NCBI GenBank assembly: GCA_900762815.1 | Contig: CAAFHX010000006.1 | Span: forward strand, 1-8,671 | DNA length: 8,671 nucleotides | Source of the DNA: Candidatus Avelusimicrobium facis | GTDB taxonomy: Bacteria > Elusimicrobiota > Elusimicrobia > Elusimicrobiales > Elusimicrobiaceae | Reading direction: 5' to 3' | Shown: piece after piece, positions 1 to 5,808 of the stretch | Numbering within the stretch: position 1 is the stretch's first letter | Layout of the letters: every line of letters begins with the position of its first letter | Notes under the pieces: model-generated | The model's input: the letters and a program-made list of their open reading frames with translations, nothing else | Told to the model about the DNA's origin: nothing | Database searches by the model: none | Made by a program: the position numbers and the translations under genes

Positions 1-127
1 ATGTTGAGGTGTCTCTGCTCAGCATCTTCCATCTTTCCACGCCGTTTATTGGCCCTCCTTCGCAAAATATCCCCCACTCCCCCTGCGCATTTTAGTAAAA
101 TATAAGGGAAAGACAGATTTTATTTTT

Positions 128-195
128 GTACTTGTCGGTGCATGCCGACCCTACAGGGCCCTATGGTATCTGCCATGCAGACAGCCGGGTGGTAC
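128..195. repeat. Imperfect inverted repeat with GTAC ends
   Basis: The segment is an imperfect palindrome centred on GGGCCC at 156-161. The left arm and the reverse complement of the right arm both start with GTAC and share, in order, TGTC, TGCATG (CTGCATGG in the right arm), GA, CC and AGGG. Each arm can also fold alone: GTCGG/CCGAC around TGCATG (134-149), and TCTGC/GCAGA around CAT (169-181). This architecture fits a REP- or MITE-like dispersed palindrome, or a structured 5' leader of the downstream transporter. The sequence alone does not decide between them. Confidence 0.45.
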
Positions 196-222
196 AGAGG
201 TAAAACTGTCCTTTTTATTTTT
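191..222 (+). terminator. Weak terminator-like hairpin in the leader (possible attenuator)
   Basis: GGTACAG (191-197) can pair with CTGTCC (206-211), with one bulged T, followed by a T-rich tract at 212-222. The stem is only about six pairs, so termination strength is doubtful. It lies 25 bases before the start codon of the first transporter. Its 5' arm overlaps the T-box-like string GGGTGGTAC (187-195). It could be an attenuator, or the terminator of an element in the upstream repeat. Confidence 0.3.
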
Positions 223-247
223 ACCCAAGAGGTTACCCAAACTAAAA

Positions 248-1714
248 ATGAAATGGAAGTTTAAATTCCCTCAGCTCAATACATTCGCCATTATTTTGGC
301 GATTATTGCCCTGGTTACCGTGCTGACCTGGATTGTGCCCAGCGGCGCGTACCAGCGTTTGGATGTAGACGGCCGCCAAGTGGTGGTGGCCGGCACGTAC
401 CACGCCGTAGAGGCCAACCCCCAAGGCGTGTTTGACGTCTTGACCGCCCCCATCAAAGGGTTTGAAAATACGGCGCAAGTCATTGTGTTCCTGCTCGTGA
501 TTGGCGGGGTACTGGCCGTGGTGGAAAAAACCGGCGCCATTACCGCCGGCATCAAGGCCGCCAGCGTGTTCTTCTCCAAACATCCGCAGTTTAAATTTCT
601 GTTTATTCCGCTGGGCGTGATTGTGTTTTCTTTGTGCGGGGCCACCTTTGGCATGTGCGAAGAGGCCTTAATCTTCATCCCCATTTTTATCCCCTTGGCT
701 TTGTCCTTGGGATACGACTCCGCCCTCGGCACCGCCATTCCGTTTGTGGGGGCGGGGGTGGGCTTTGCCGCCGCTTTTACCAACCCCTTTACGGTGGGTA
801 TTGCCCAAGGCATCGCCCAAGTGCCGCTGTACTCGGGCTTGGGGTACCGCTTGATTATTTGGGTGGTGTGCACGGCGGTCGTTATTACGTTTATGGCCTT
901 GTATGCGCGCAAAATCCGCAAAGACCCCACCCAAAGCTTGACCTATCAGTATGACCTGGAAAAACGCAAAGAGCTGGGCATAAACCAAACCGTAGAAAAA
1001 ATCACCCTGCGCCAAAAGCTGGTGCTGGTGGTGTTTGGGCTGGGCATGCTCACGCTGATTGCGGGCGTGCTCAAACCGCAATTGTGCGACTTTATCAAGG
1101 TGCAGACCGGCTGGGACTTAATGACTCTGCTGAACCTGGAAGAAAGCGGCTGGTACATTACCGAAATTGCCGCGCTGTTCTTGGGTGTAGGTTTCCTCTC
1201 AGCCATCGTGGGCGGATTGTCCATGAATGAGTTTAACGACAGCTTTTTTGACGGCGTGCGCGGCATGGCCTCTATTGCCATGTTGCTCTGCTTTGCCCAA
1301 GCCATTGTGCTGATTGCGCAAAACGGCCAAATCTTAGACACCATGCTCAATTTTATGTCTAAAGGCATTTCCAAGCTGCACCCCATTGTGGCCTCTTGGG
1401 CGGCCATGATTTTGCAGACGTTTATTGACTTCTTCATCCCCTCCGGCTCCAGCAAGGCCGTGCTGACCATGCCCATTTTGGCGCCGCTGGCCGACCTCAT
1501 CGGCATTACGCGCCAGACCATGGTGCTGTCCTTCCAACTGGGCGGCAGCTGGTTTAATATGGTCTTCCCGACGGACCCGGTGACCATCGCCGCCATCGGC
1601 TTTGCGCGCATTGCTTACGGGCGGTGGCTCAAGTGGCTGTTGCCGCTGCTGCTGGTGATGTATTTGCTGTCCTTTGCCGCGCTGATTCCGCCGTACTTTA
1701 TGCATTGGCAATAA
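248..1714 (+). CDS. YfcC-family (DcuC-like) membrane transporter, copy 1
   Basis: This 488-residue, very hydrophobic protein belongs to the YfcC/DcuC-like secondary transporter family (Pfam C4-dicarboxylate anaerobic carrier type) and should sit in the inner membrane. Family-like landmarks are an N-terminal segment ending in VPSGAY (30-35), FGMCEEALIFIPIFIPLALS (134-153), NPFTVGIAQ (179-187), PSGSSKAVLTMP (398-409) and a C-terminal QLGGSW block (430-435). The substrate is unknown. Members have been linked to dicarboxylates and to basic amino acids, so I do not assign one. The next gene is a clear paralogue. Relative to it, this copy has about 23 extra residues in a loop (roughly 277-301) and lacks an acidic residue in the QFG(D/E)G-like motif. 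The nearest Shine-Dalgarno, AAGAGG at 227-232, is 15 bases from the ATG, unusually far. A strong terminator follows the stop. Confidence 0.88.
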   Translation: MKWKFKFPQLNTFAIILAIIALVTVLTWIVPSGAYQRLDVDGRQVVVAGTYHAVEANPQGVFDVLTAPIKGFENTAQVIVFLLVIGGVLAVVEKTGAITAGIKAASVFFSKHPQFKFLFIPLGVIVFSLCGATFGMCEEALIFIPIFIPLALSLGYDSALGTAIPFVGAGVGFAAAFTNPFTVGIAQGIAQVPLYSGLGYRLIIWVVCTAVVITFMALYARKIRKDPTQSLTYQYDLEKRKELGINQTVEKITLRQKLVLVVFGLGMLTLIAGVLKPQLCDFIKVQTGWDLMTLLNLEESGWYITEIAALFLGVGFLSAIVGGLSMNEFNDSFFDGVRGMASIAMLLCFAQAIVLIAQNGQILDTMLNFMSKGISKLHPIVASWAAMILQTFIDFFIPSGSSKAVLTMPILAPLADLIGITRQTMVLSFQLGGSWFNMVFPTDPVTIAAIGFARIAYGRWLKWLLPLLLVMYLLSFAALIPPYFMHWQ

Positions 1715-1722
1715 TCGTTTTT

Positions 1723-1767
1723 CCTCCCGCCGCATTTTATTTTGTTTGAGCCGGCGGGAGGATTTTT
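1723..1767 (+). terminator. Rho-independent terminator after transporter copy 1
   Basis: A perfect 10-bp stem, CCTCCCGCCG (1723-1732) with CGGCGGGAGG (1752-1761), encloses a 19-base AT-rich loop and is followed by ATTTTTATT. It starts 8 bases after the stop codon. Only 29 bases separate the T-tract from the next start codon, so it may act as a partial terminator that tunes expression of the second transporter. Confidence 0.8.
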
Positions 1768-1781
1768 ATTGTAAAAAACAA

Positions 1782-1787
1782 AGAGGA
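1782..1787 (+). promoter_or_regulatory. Ribosome-binding site fixing the start of transporter copy 2
   Basis: AGAGGA lies 9 bases before ATG at 1797. This supports the ATG over an in-frame TTG at 1746, which would add 17 charged residues (starting MSRRED) encoded by the terminator hairpin itself. Confidence 0.7.
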
Positions 1788-1796
1788 AAACAAAAA

Positions 1797-3200
1797 ATGA
1801 AAAAAATACTCTCCAAGTTGTGCAATACCTATTGTTTGGTTTTTGTGATTATGTTGGCCGTGGCGGCGCTGACCTATTTTATGCCCGCCGGGCAGTATGA
1901 ACGCATAGAAAAAGACGGCCGCACCTACGCGGTGGCGGGGTCTTTTCATACAGTAGCCCCAACCCCGCAAGGCATCGGGGCGGCGTTGCAGGCCCCGATC
2001 AAGGGGTTTGAGCAATGCGCTGAAATCATCGCCTTTATTTTGGTGGTGGGCATGCTCTTTACCGTCATAGAGCGCACGGGCGCGGTCAATACGCTGATTA
2101 AAAAAGTCAGTTTCTTTTTTGCACACCACCCCAAACAACGCATTTTGTTTATCCCCACCTGTATGTTTTTGTTTTCCCTGTGCGGGGCGCTGTTTGGCAT
2201 GGAAGAGGAAACGCTGATTTTTATCCCCATTTTTATCCCCCTGGCTTTGTCCTTGGGGTATGACACCGTGGTAGGGATGTCCATTCCGTTTATCGGGGCG
2301 TTTACCGGGTTTTCCTCGGCGTTTGTAAACCCGTTTACCGTGGGTATTGCGCAGACCATTGCCCAGCTGCCCATGTATTCGGGTTGGCAATACCGCTTGG
2401 TGGTGTGGTTTGTGTTTACCTCGGTGGTGGCGGGCTTTTTTACGTGGTACGGGGAAAAGGTCCGCAAACACCCCAGCAAAAGTTTAACCGCCAAAAAAGA
2501 TATTGTCCGCCGGGCCGAGCTCAACATTGTCAACGACGTGGTGGTGGATGAAACCTTCCGCCTGACCCGCGCGCACAAGCTGGTGTTTTTGTCCTTTTTG
2601 GCCGGCATGGGCATCTTGTTTTACGGCATTATCAAATACCAGTGGTACATGACGGAAATCGCCGCCGTATTTTTAGGTGTAACCCTGGCTGCGGCGTACT
2701 TTGGCAAACTGCAGCTCAACGAAGCTACCGACGCCATGATTGCCGGGGCGCAAAGCATGGTGGGCGTGTGCATTCTGATGGCGCTGGCGCGCTCCATCGT
2801 CATCGTGGCTACGGACGGACATATTTTAGACACGTTCCTGCACGCCATGACCACCGGGCTGGGCCATTTGCACCCTATTTTGGCCTCACAGGCCATGTTT
2901 GGCGTACAGACGATACTTAACTTTTTTATCGCCTCGGGCTCCGGCCAAGCCGTGTTGACCATGCCCATTATGATTCCGCTGGGAGACCTGGTACATGTTT
3001 CGCGCCAAACGGTTATTTTGGCTTACCAATTTGGCGAAGGGTGGGGCAACCCGATTATTCCCACCGCCCCGGTAACCATGGGGGCCTTGGCCTTAGCGGG
3101 GATTACCTACACGGCGTGGGTCAAATGGTTTTTAAAATTGGAAATCATCCTGGTGGTGCTCTCGCTGCTGTTGCTGATACCGGCGTATTATATTTGGTAA
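1797..3200 (+). CDS. YfcC-family (DcuC-like) membrane transporter, copy 2
   Basis: This 467-residue polytopic inner-membrane transporter is a paralogue of the gene immediately upstream. The two share FIPIFIPLALSLGYD exactly, and NPFTVGIAQ, the YSG-x-x-YRL block, TEIAA and AVLTMPI. Visible family landmarks are FGMEEE (133-138), SGSGQAVLTMP (380-390) and QFGEGW (411-416), which are closer to what I remember as the family norm than the equivalents in copy 1. The substrate cannot be read from the sequence: a dicarboxylate, a basic amino acid or a related compound is possible. The ATG at 1797 is chosen because AGAGGA stands 9 bases upstream and a hydrophobic segment begins shortly after; the longer TTG start at 1746 would translate the terminator stem. 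Another terminator follows the stop. The tandem arrangement suggests duplication followed by specialisation for different substrates or direction of transport. Confidence 0.88.
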   Translation: MKKILSKLCNTYCLVFVIMLAVAALTYFMPAGQYERIEKDGRTYAVAGSFHTVAPTPQGIGAALQAPIKGFEQCAEIIAFILVVGMLFTVIERTGAVNTLIKKVSFFFAHHPKQRILFIPTCMFLFSLCGALFGMEEETLIFIPIFIPLALSLGYDTVVGMSIPFIGAFTGFSSAFVNPFTVGIAQTIAQLPMYSGWQYRLVVWFVFTSVVAGFFTWYGEKVRKHPSKSLTAKKDIVRRAELNIVNDVVVDETFRLTRAHKLVFLSFLAGMGILFYGIIKYQWYMTEIAAVFLGVTLAAAYFGKLQLNEATDAMIAGAQSMVGVCILMALARSIVIVATDGHILDTFLHAMTTGLGHLHPILASQAMFGVQTILNFFIASGSGQAVLTMPIMIPLGDLVHVSRQTVILAYQFGEGWGNPIIPTAPVTMGALALAGITYTAWVKWFLKLEIILVVLSLLLLIPAYYIW

Positions 3201-3206
3201 AATGAT

Positions 3207-3232
3207 AAGGCCCCCGGTTTGGGGGCCTTTTT
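3207..3232 (+). terminator. Rho-independent terminator after transporter copy 2
   Basis: AAGGCCCCC (3207-3215) pairs perfectly with GGGGGCCTT (3221-3229) around a 5-base loop, GGTTT, with five Ts at 3228-3232. It lies directly after the stop codon. Only 12 bases separate the T-run from the next start codon, so any promoter for the symporter would have to lie inside the preceding gene, or the symporter depends on readthrough. Confidence 0.85.
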
Positions 3233-3244
3233 ACGGGGTAGGCT

Positions 3245-4660
3245 ATGTTGCCCAAACTGAAAATTATTTCTTATTTGTCTGCGGCGGATTGGTGGGTCTT
3301 TGGCGGCGTATTGGCGCTGACCTTGGCCGCGGCGCTGTATGGCAACTACCGCAAAAAACGCTGCCAAAACCGCGCGCTGGATTATTTGCTCATGGGACGG
3401 CAACTGACGCTGCCGTTGTTTGTCGCCACGCTGGTGGCCACGTGGTACGGGGGCATTTTCGGCGTCAATGAAATTACCTTTAACTACGGCATTTACAACT
3501 TCGTTACCCAAGGGCTTTTTTGGTACATTGCCTACCTGATTTTTGCCTTTTTTATCGCCAACAAAGTGGCCAAGTATCAGTCGGTTACCTTGCCGGATTT
3601 GGCCGGGCAAATGTTCGGTCCCAAGGCGGCCAAGGTGGCGGCGGTATTTACTTTTCTCTACATTACCCCGGTGGCCTATGTGCTGAGTCTGGGGCTGTTT
3701 TTGAACATGGCCTTTGGCATCAGCGTGCTGCAGGGCATGCTGCTGGGGACGCTGTTTACCTGTCTGTACACGGCGTGGGGCGGGTTCAAATCCGTGGTGT
3801 TTTCGGACCTGGTGCAATTTTTTGTCATGTGCTCGGCGGTGGCCTTGGTGGTGGTATTTTCCGTCGGGGATTTTGGCGGCCTGGGCTTTTTAAAGGCGCA
3901 CTTGCCCTCCTCTCACTTTAGCCTGACCGGGGGCAACAGCCTGCTCAATACCTTTATTTGGGGCTTTATTGCCTTGGCCACGCTGATTGACCCCAGCTTT
4001 TACCAACGTTGCTTTGCGGCCCAAAGCCCGTCTGTTGTTAAAAAGGGCGTCTTGATTTCCACGCTGATTTGGTTTTGTTTTGACATCTGCACCACCACGG
4101 GCTCTTTGTATGCCCGGGCGCTGCTGCCGCAAGCCCAGCCGGCCGAAGCGTACTTTTTTTACGCGGTGCAACTGCTGCCGGCGGGGCTGAAGGGCTTTTT
4201 TATCGCCGGGATTTTGTCCATTATTTTGTCCACGCTCAATTCCTTTTTGTTTATCGCGTCCAATACCTTAAGCTTTGACTTGCTGCGCCACCGCTTTAAA
4301 AATGTGGTGCTCTCCAACCGGCTGTCTTTATTTGCCGTGGGGGTGTTGGCCATTGCCTTAAGCCAACTGCTGCACGGCAGTTTTAAGGAAATTTGGCTGA
4401 CGATGGGGTCGTATTTTTCGGCCTGTCTGCTGGCGCCCATTTTGGGCGGATACCTGTGGCCCGGGCGGATTAGCGACAATTTATTTGTTACCGCCGCCTT
4501 AAGCAGCGCGGCCTTCATGACGCTGTGGAAACTGCTGCCCCTGCCGCCGTTTTGGGCGCAGTTTGACGCGTTCTATGTCGGGGTGCTGACCGGGGGGCTG
4601 ATTTTATTTTTCTTACGTAACAAAAAAGGTGCCTATGTCAAAAGCGTTATTGATTTGTAA
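3245..4660 (+). CDS. Sodium:solute symporter family (SSS) transporter
   Basis: This 471-residue polytopic protein of the sodium:solute symporter (LeuT-fold) family should use the sodium gradient to import a small solute across the inner membrane. Family signs are the first core helix with ATWYGGIFG (65-73), the YTAWGGFKSVVFSDLVQ block (175-191), a typical cue before the sixth helix, and AGILSIILSTLNSF (321-334), which carries the Ser/Thr residues that usually form the sodium site. The start ATG is preceded by GGGG at 3235-3238, 6 bases away. The last 26 bases overlap the thiamine pyrophosphokinase gene, so the two are almost certainly translated together. That context makes thiamine or a precursor a reasonable substrate; SSS-family thiamine-related transporters (called ThiV) have been predicted elsewhere by genome context. 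Pantothenate, proline or another organic solute cannot be excluded from sequence alone. Confidence 0.9.
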   Translation: MLPKLKIISYLSAADWWVFGGVLALTLAAALYGNYRKKRCQNRALDYLLMGRQLTLPLFVATLVATWYGGIFGVNEITFNYGIYNFVTQGLFWYIAYLIFAFFIANKVAKYQSVTLPDLAGQMFGPKAAKVAAVFTFLYITPVAYVLSLGLFLNMAFGISVLQGMLLGTLFTCLYTAWGGFKSVVFSDLVQFFVMCSAVALVVVFSVGDFGGLGFLKAHLPSSHFSLTGGNSLLNTFIWGFIALATLIDPSFYQRCFAAQSPSVVKKGVLISTLIWFCFDICTTTGSLYARALLPQAQPAEAYFFYAVQLLPAGLKGFFIAGILSIILSTLNSFLFIASNTLSFDLLRHRFKNVVLSNRLSLFAVGVLAIALSQLLHGSFKEIWLTMGSYFSACLLAPILGGYLWPGRISDNLFVTAALSSAAFMTLWKLLPLPPFWAQFDAFYVGVLTGGLILFFLRNKKGAYVKSVIDL

Positions 4661-5258
4661 CGGGGAGAATGACCCCGCGCTGCTGAAGCAATTGGCCCAA
4701 GAGGCCGATTTTATCCTGGCAGCCGATGCCGGGGCCGGGGCCGCCGTACGCGCGGGCTTGCGGCCCGACGCCGTCATCGGAGATTTGGACTCTCTTTCCC
4801 CCCGCACACGCAAACAGCTGCCCCGGACGGCCTTTATCCGCGTGGCCCGCCAAGATAATACCGATTTTGAAAAAGCGCTGGATTGGCTGGTTTCACAGCG
4901 CTTTACCCATTGCATCGTAGCCGGCTCTACGGGCAAACGCTTAGATTTTACATTGGGCAATTTTTTATCCGCCCGGCCGTACCTCCAAAAAATGGAGATA
5001 TGCTTCCGGGGTAAAGGGTGGAGCGTATGGCCGCTGACGCAAAGCCGCCGCCTGGCCGCACAGCCCGGGGCGCGCCTGAGCCTGCTGCCGCTCTCGGCCT
5101 GCCGGGGCCTGACATTGCGCGGAGTAAAATACCCCGTGCAAAACCGCTCTTGGAGGCCCGGGCAAAACACCGGCCTCTGGCTGTCTAACCAAGCCACGGC
5201 CCGGCACGTGCAAGTGCAGCTGGCCTCGGGCTTTCTGCTGGTCTATTTGGAAGATTAA
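4635..5258 (+). CDS. thiN: Thiamine pyrophosphokinase
   Basis: The 207-residue product matches thiamine pyrophosphokinase, which transfers pyrophosphate from ATP to thiamine to make the cofactor thiamine diphosphate in the cytoplasm. Visible motifs in order are AADAGA (29-34), PDAVIGDLDSL (44-54), QDNTDFEKAL (73-82) and GSTGKRLDFTLGN (97-109) in the catalytic domain. The C-terminal thiamine-binding domain shows GARLSLLPL (145-153), LRGVKYPV (161-168) and LSNQA (183-187). Two positions look variant against the usual pattern as I recall it: AADGGA is AADAGA, and the RLDH motif is RLDF. The ATG at 4635 has AAAGG 5 bases upstream and is preferred over a GTG two codons earlier. It starts inside the 3' end of the symporter gene, indicating translational coupling and salvage of imported thiamine. 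A hairpin terminator follows. No TPP riboswitch consensus was seen upstream. Confidence 0.9.
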   Translation: MSKALLICNGENDPALLKQLAQEADFILAADAGAGAAVRAGLRPDAVIGDLDSLSPRTRKQLPRTAFIRVARQDNTDFEKALDWLVSQRFTHCIVAGSTGKRLDFTLGNFLSARPYLQKMEICFRGKGWSVWPLTQSRRLAAQPGARLSLLPLSACRGLTLRGVKYPVQNRSWRPGQNTGLWLSNQATARHVQVQLASGFLLVYLED

Positions 5259-5267
5259 CTTCCACGC

Positions 5268-5306
5268 AAAACAGGCGGAGCTTTTAAAAGCCCCGCCTGT
5301 TTTTTG
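5268..5306. terminator. Bidirectional terminator between thiN and the pilin gene
   Basis: ACAGGCGG (5271-5278) pairs with CCGCCTGT (5293-5300), and inside it GCTTTTAAAAGC (5280-5291) is a perfect palindrome; A5279 and C5292 are mismatched. Six Ts at 5300-5305 serve the plus strand. On the minus strand the hairpin is followed by TTTT (plus 5271-5268). It sits between convergent genes and can end both transcripts. Confidence 0.8.
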
Positions 5307-5317
5307 TCCGGTTTTAT

Positions 5318-5797
5318 TTAGTAAGGCGATTGGGTGCTAAGCATCCCCAAGGATTTGCAAATGTTCTCTGCGCGGGTGGTATCCCCTTTGCACGCCAAGG
5401 TACGCTTGCCGCTGCCTCCTTGGCCGTATGGGTTCCAAATGCGGTATTTGACGGCGGTGTCCAAGCGCTCGGCCACTACGCCGCCGCAATCGGTGCCAAA
5501 AATAGGCGCCAAGGTGGCCGCGTTGAGCTTATAGGCAAAATACTTGCCATTCACCGTTACATCGTCTACCTTCGTGCCCGGAATAGACACCAAAATCTTT
5601 TGAAAACTCTCCGGGCATTTGTTGCGCTCCGCCGCGTAGGCGTATACAGCGTCATTGGCGGCTTTGACGATATTCATGGCTTCGGTGGCACGGGCCTTTT
5701 CCACGCTGCGCGTGTAATTGGGCAAAGCGATAGAGGACAAAATACCGATAATCATCACCGTCACCAACAATTCCAGCAAAGTAAAACCTTTATTCAT
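5318..5797 (-). CDS. Type IV pilin / pseudopilin precursor
   Basis: The 159-residue precursor begins MNKG|FTLLELLVTVMIIG, a classic class III signal: prepilin peptidase would cut after Gly4, and Phe5 (mature residue 1) would be N-methylated. Glu9 (mature Glu5) is present, and a hydrophobic helix runs to about residue 25 before the soluble domain. Four cysteines (61, 104, 136, 147) could make two disulfides. The C-terminal part, with AERLDTAVKYRIWNPY (109-124), resembles pilins I associate with Elusimicrobium. The product is either a subunit of a type IV pilus or a pseudopilin of a type II secretion-like machine. No assembly genes are in the window. The gene starts 9 bases after dapL on the same strand, with AGGAGA 5 bases before its ATG, and ends at a bidirectional terminator. 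The linkage to lysine genes is unusual. Confidence 0.92.
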   Translation of the reverse strand: MNKGFTLLELLVTVMIIGILSSIALPNYTRSVEKARATEAMNIVKAANDAVYAYAAERNKCPESFQKILVSIPGTKVDDVTVNGKYFAYKLNAATLAPIFGTDCGGVVAERLDTAVKYRIWNPYGQGGSGKRTLACKGDTTRAENICKSLGMLSTQSPY

Positions 5798-5802
5798 GGT
5801 CT

Positions 5803-5808
5803 TCTCCT
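5803..5808 (-). promoter_or_regulatory. Pilin ribosome-binding site overlapping the dapL stop
   Basis: On the minus strand AGGAGA lies 5 bases before the pilin ATG, and its first two bases are the last two of the dapL TAG stop (5809-5807). A ribosome terminating on dapL would be placed on the pilin initiation site, which suggests coupled translation. Confidence 0.7.

Larger units (their letters stand above)
1..247. other. Left-edge non-coding region (leader of the first transporter)
   Basis: No convincing complete gene is seen here. Bases 1-105 are open on the plus strand for 34 codons, but the product is not recognisable. On the minus strand there is a strong Shine-Dalgarno-like AAGGAGGG (plus 60-53), followed by an ATG at 32-30 and a GTG at 40-38. 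Both stay open to the window edge, so the 5' end of a divergent gene could start here; too little is visible to call it. Bases 90-128 are AT-rich, with -10-like hexamers TAAAAT (96-101) and TATAAG (101-106), but no matching -35 is evident. Bases 128-222 hold an inverted repeat and a terminator-like hairpin, listed separately. An 8-base direct repeat, TTACCCAA, occurs at 221-228 and 233-240, flanking the AAGAGG that may serve as the ribosome-binding site of the first transporter. Confidence 0.5.

Noticed and set aside
1..105. 34-codon plus-strand open frame from the first base
   Set aside because: The product is short and unrecognisable, and the opposite strand shows a better translation-start signal.
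1746..1796. TTG start adding 17 residues to transporter copy 2
   Set aside because: The extension would be encoded partly by the terminator hairpin and is highly charged; ATG 1797 has a proper Shine-Dalgarno and begins the natural membrane protein N-terminus.
1737..2471. 244-codon minus-strand open frame opposite transporter copy 2
   Set aside because: The product is rich in His, Gln, Arg and Gly, typical of an antisense shadow of a membrane protein gene; it has no recognisable motif.
1..3244. TPP riboswitch ahead of the symporter-thiN pair
   Set aside because: I looked for the conserved CTGAGA-type and downstream pyrophosphate-helix strings in the leader and the intergenic gaps and did not find them.
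4613..5197. 194-codon minus-strand open frame opposite thiN
   Set aside because: It covers a gene with clear thiamine pyrophosphokinase motifs and gives an Arg/Ser-rich unrecognisable product.
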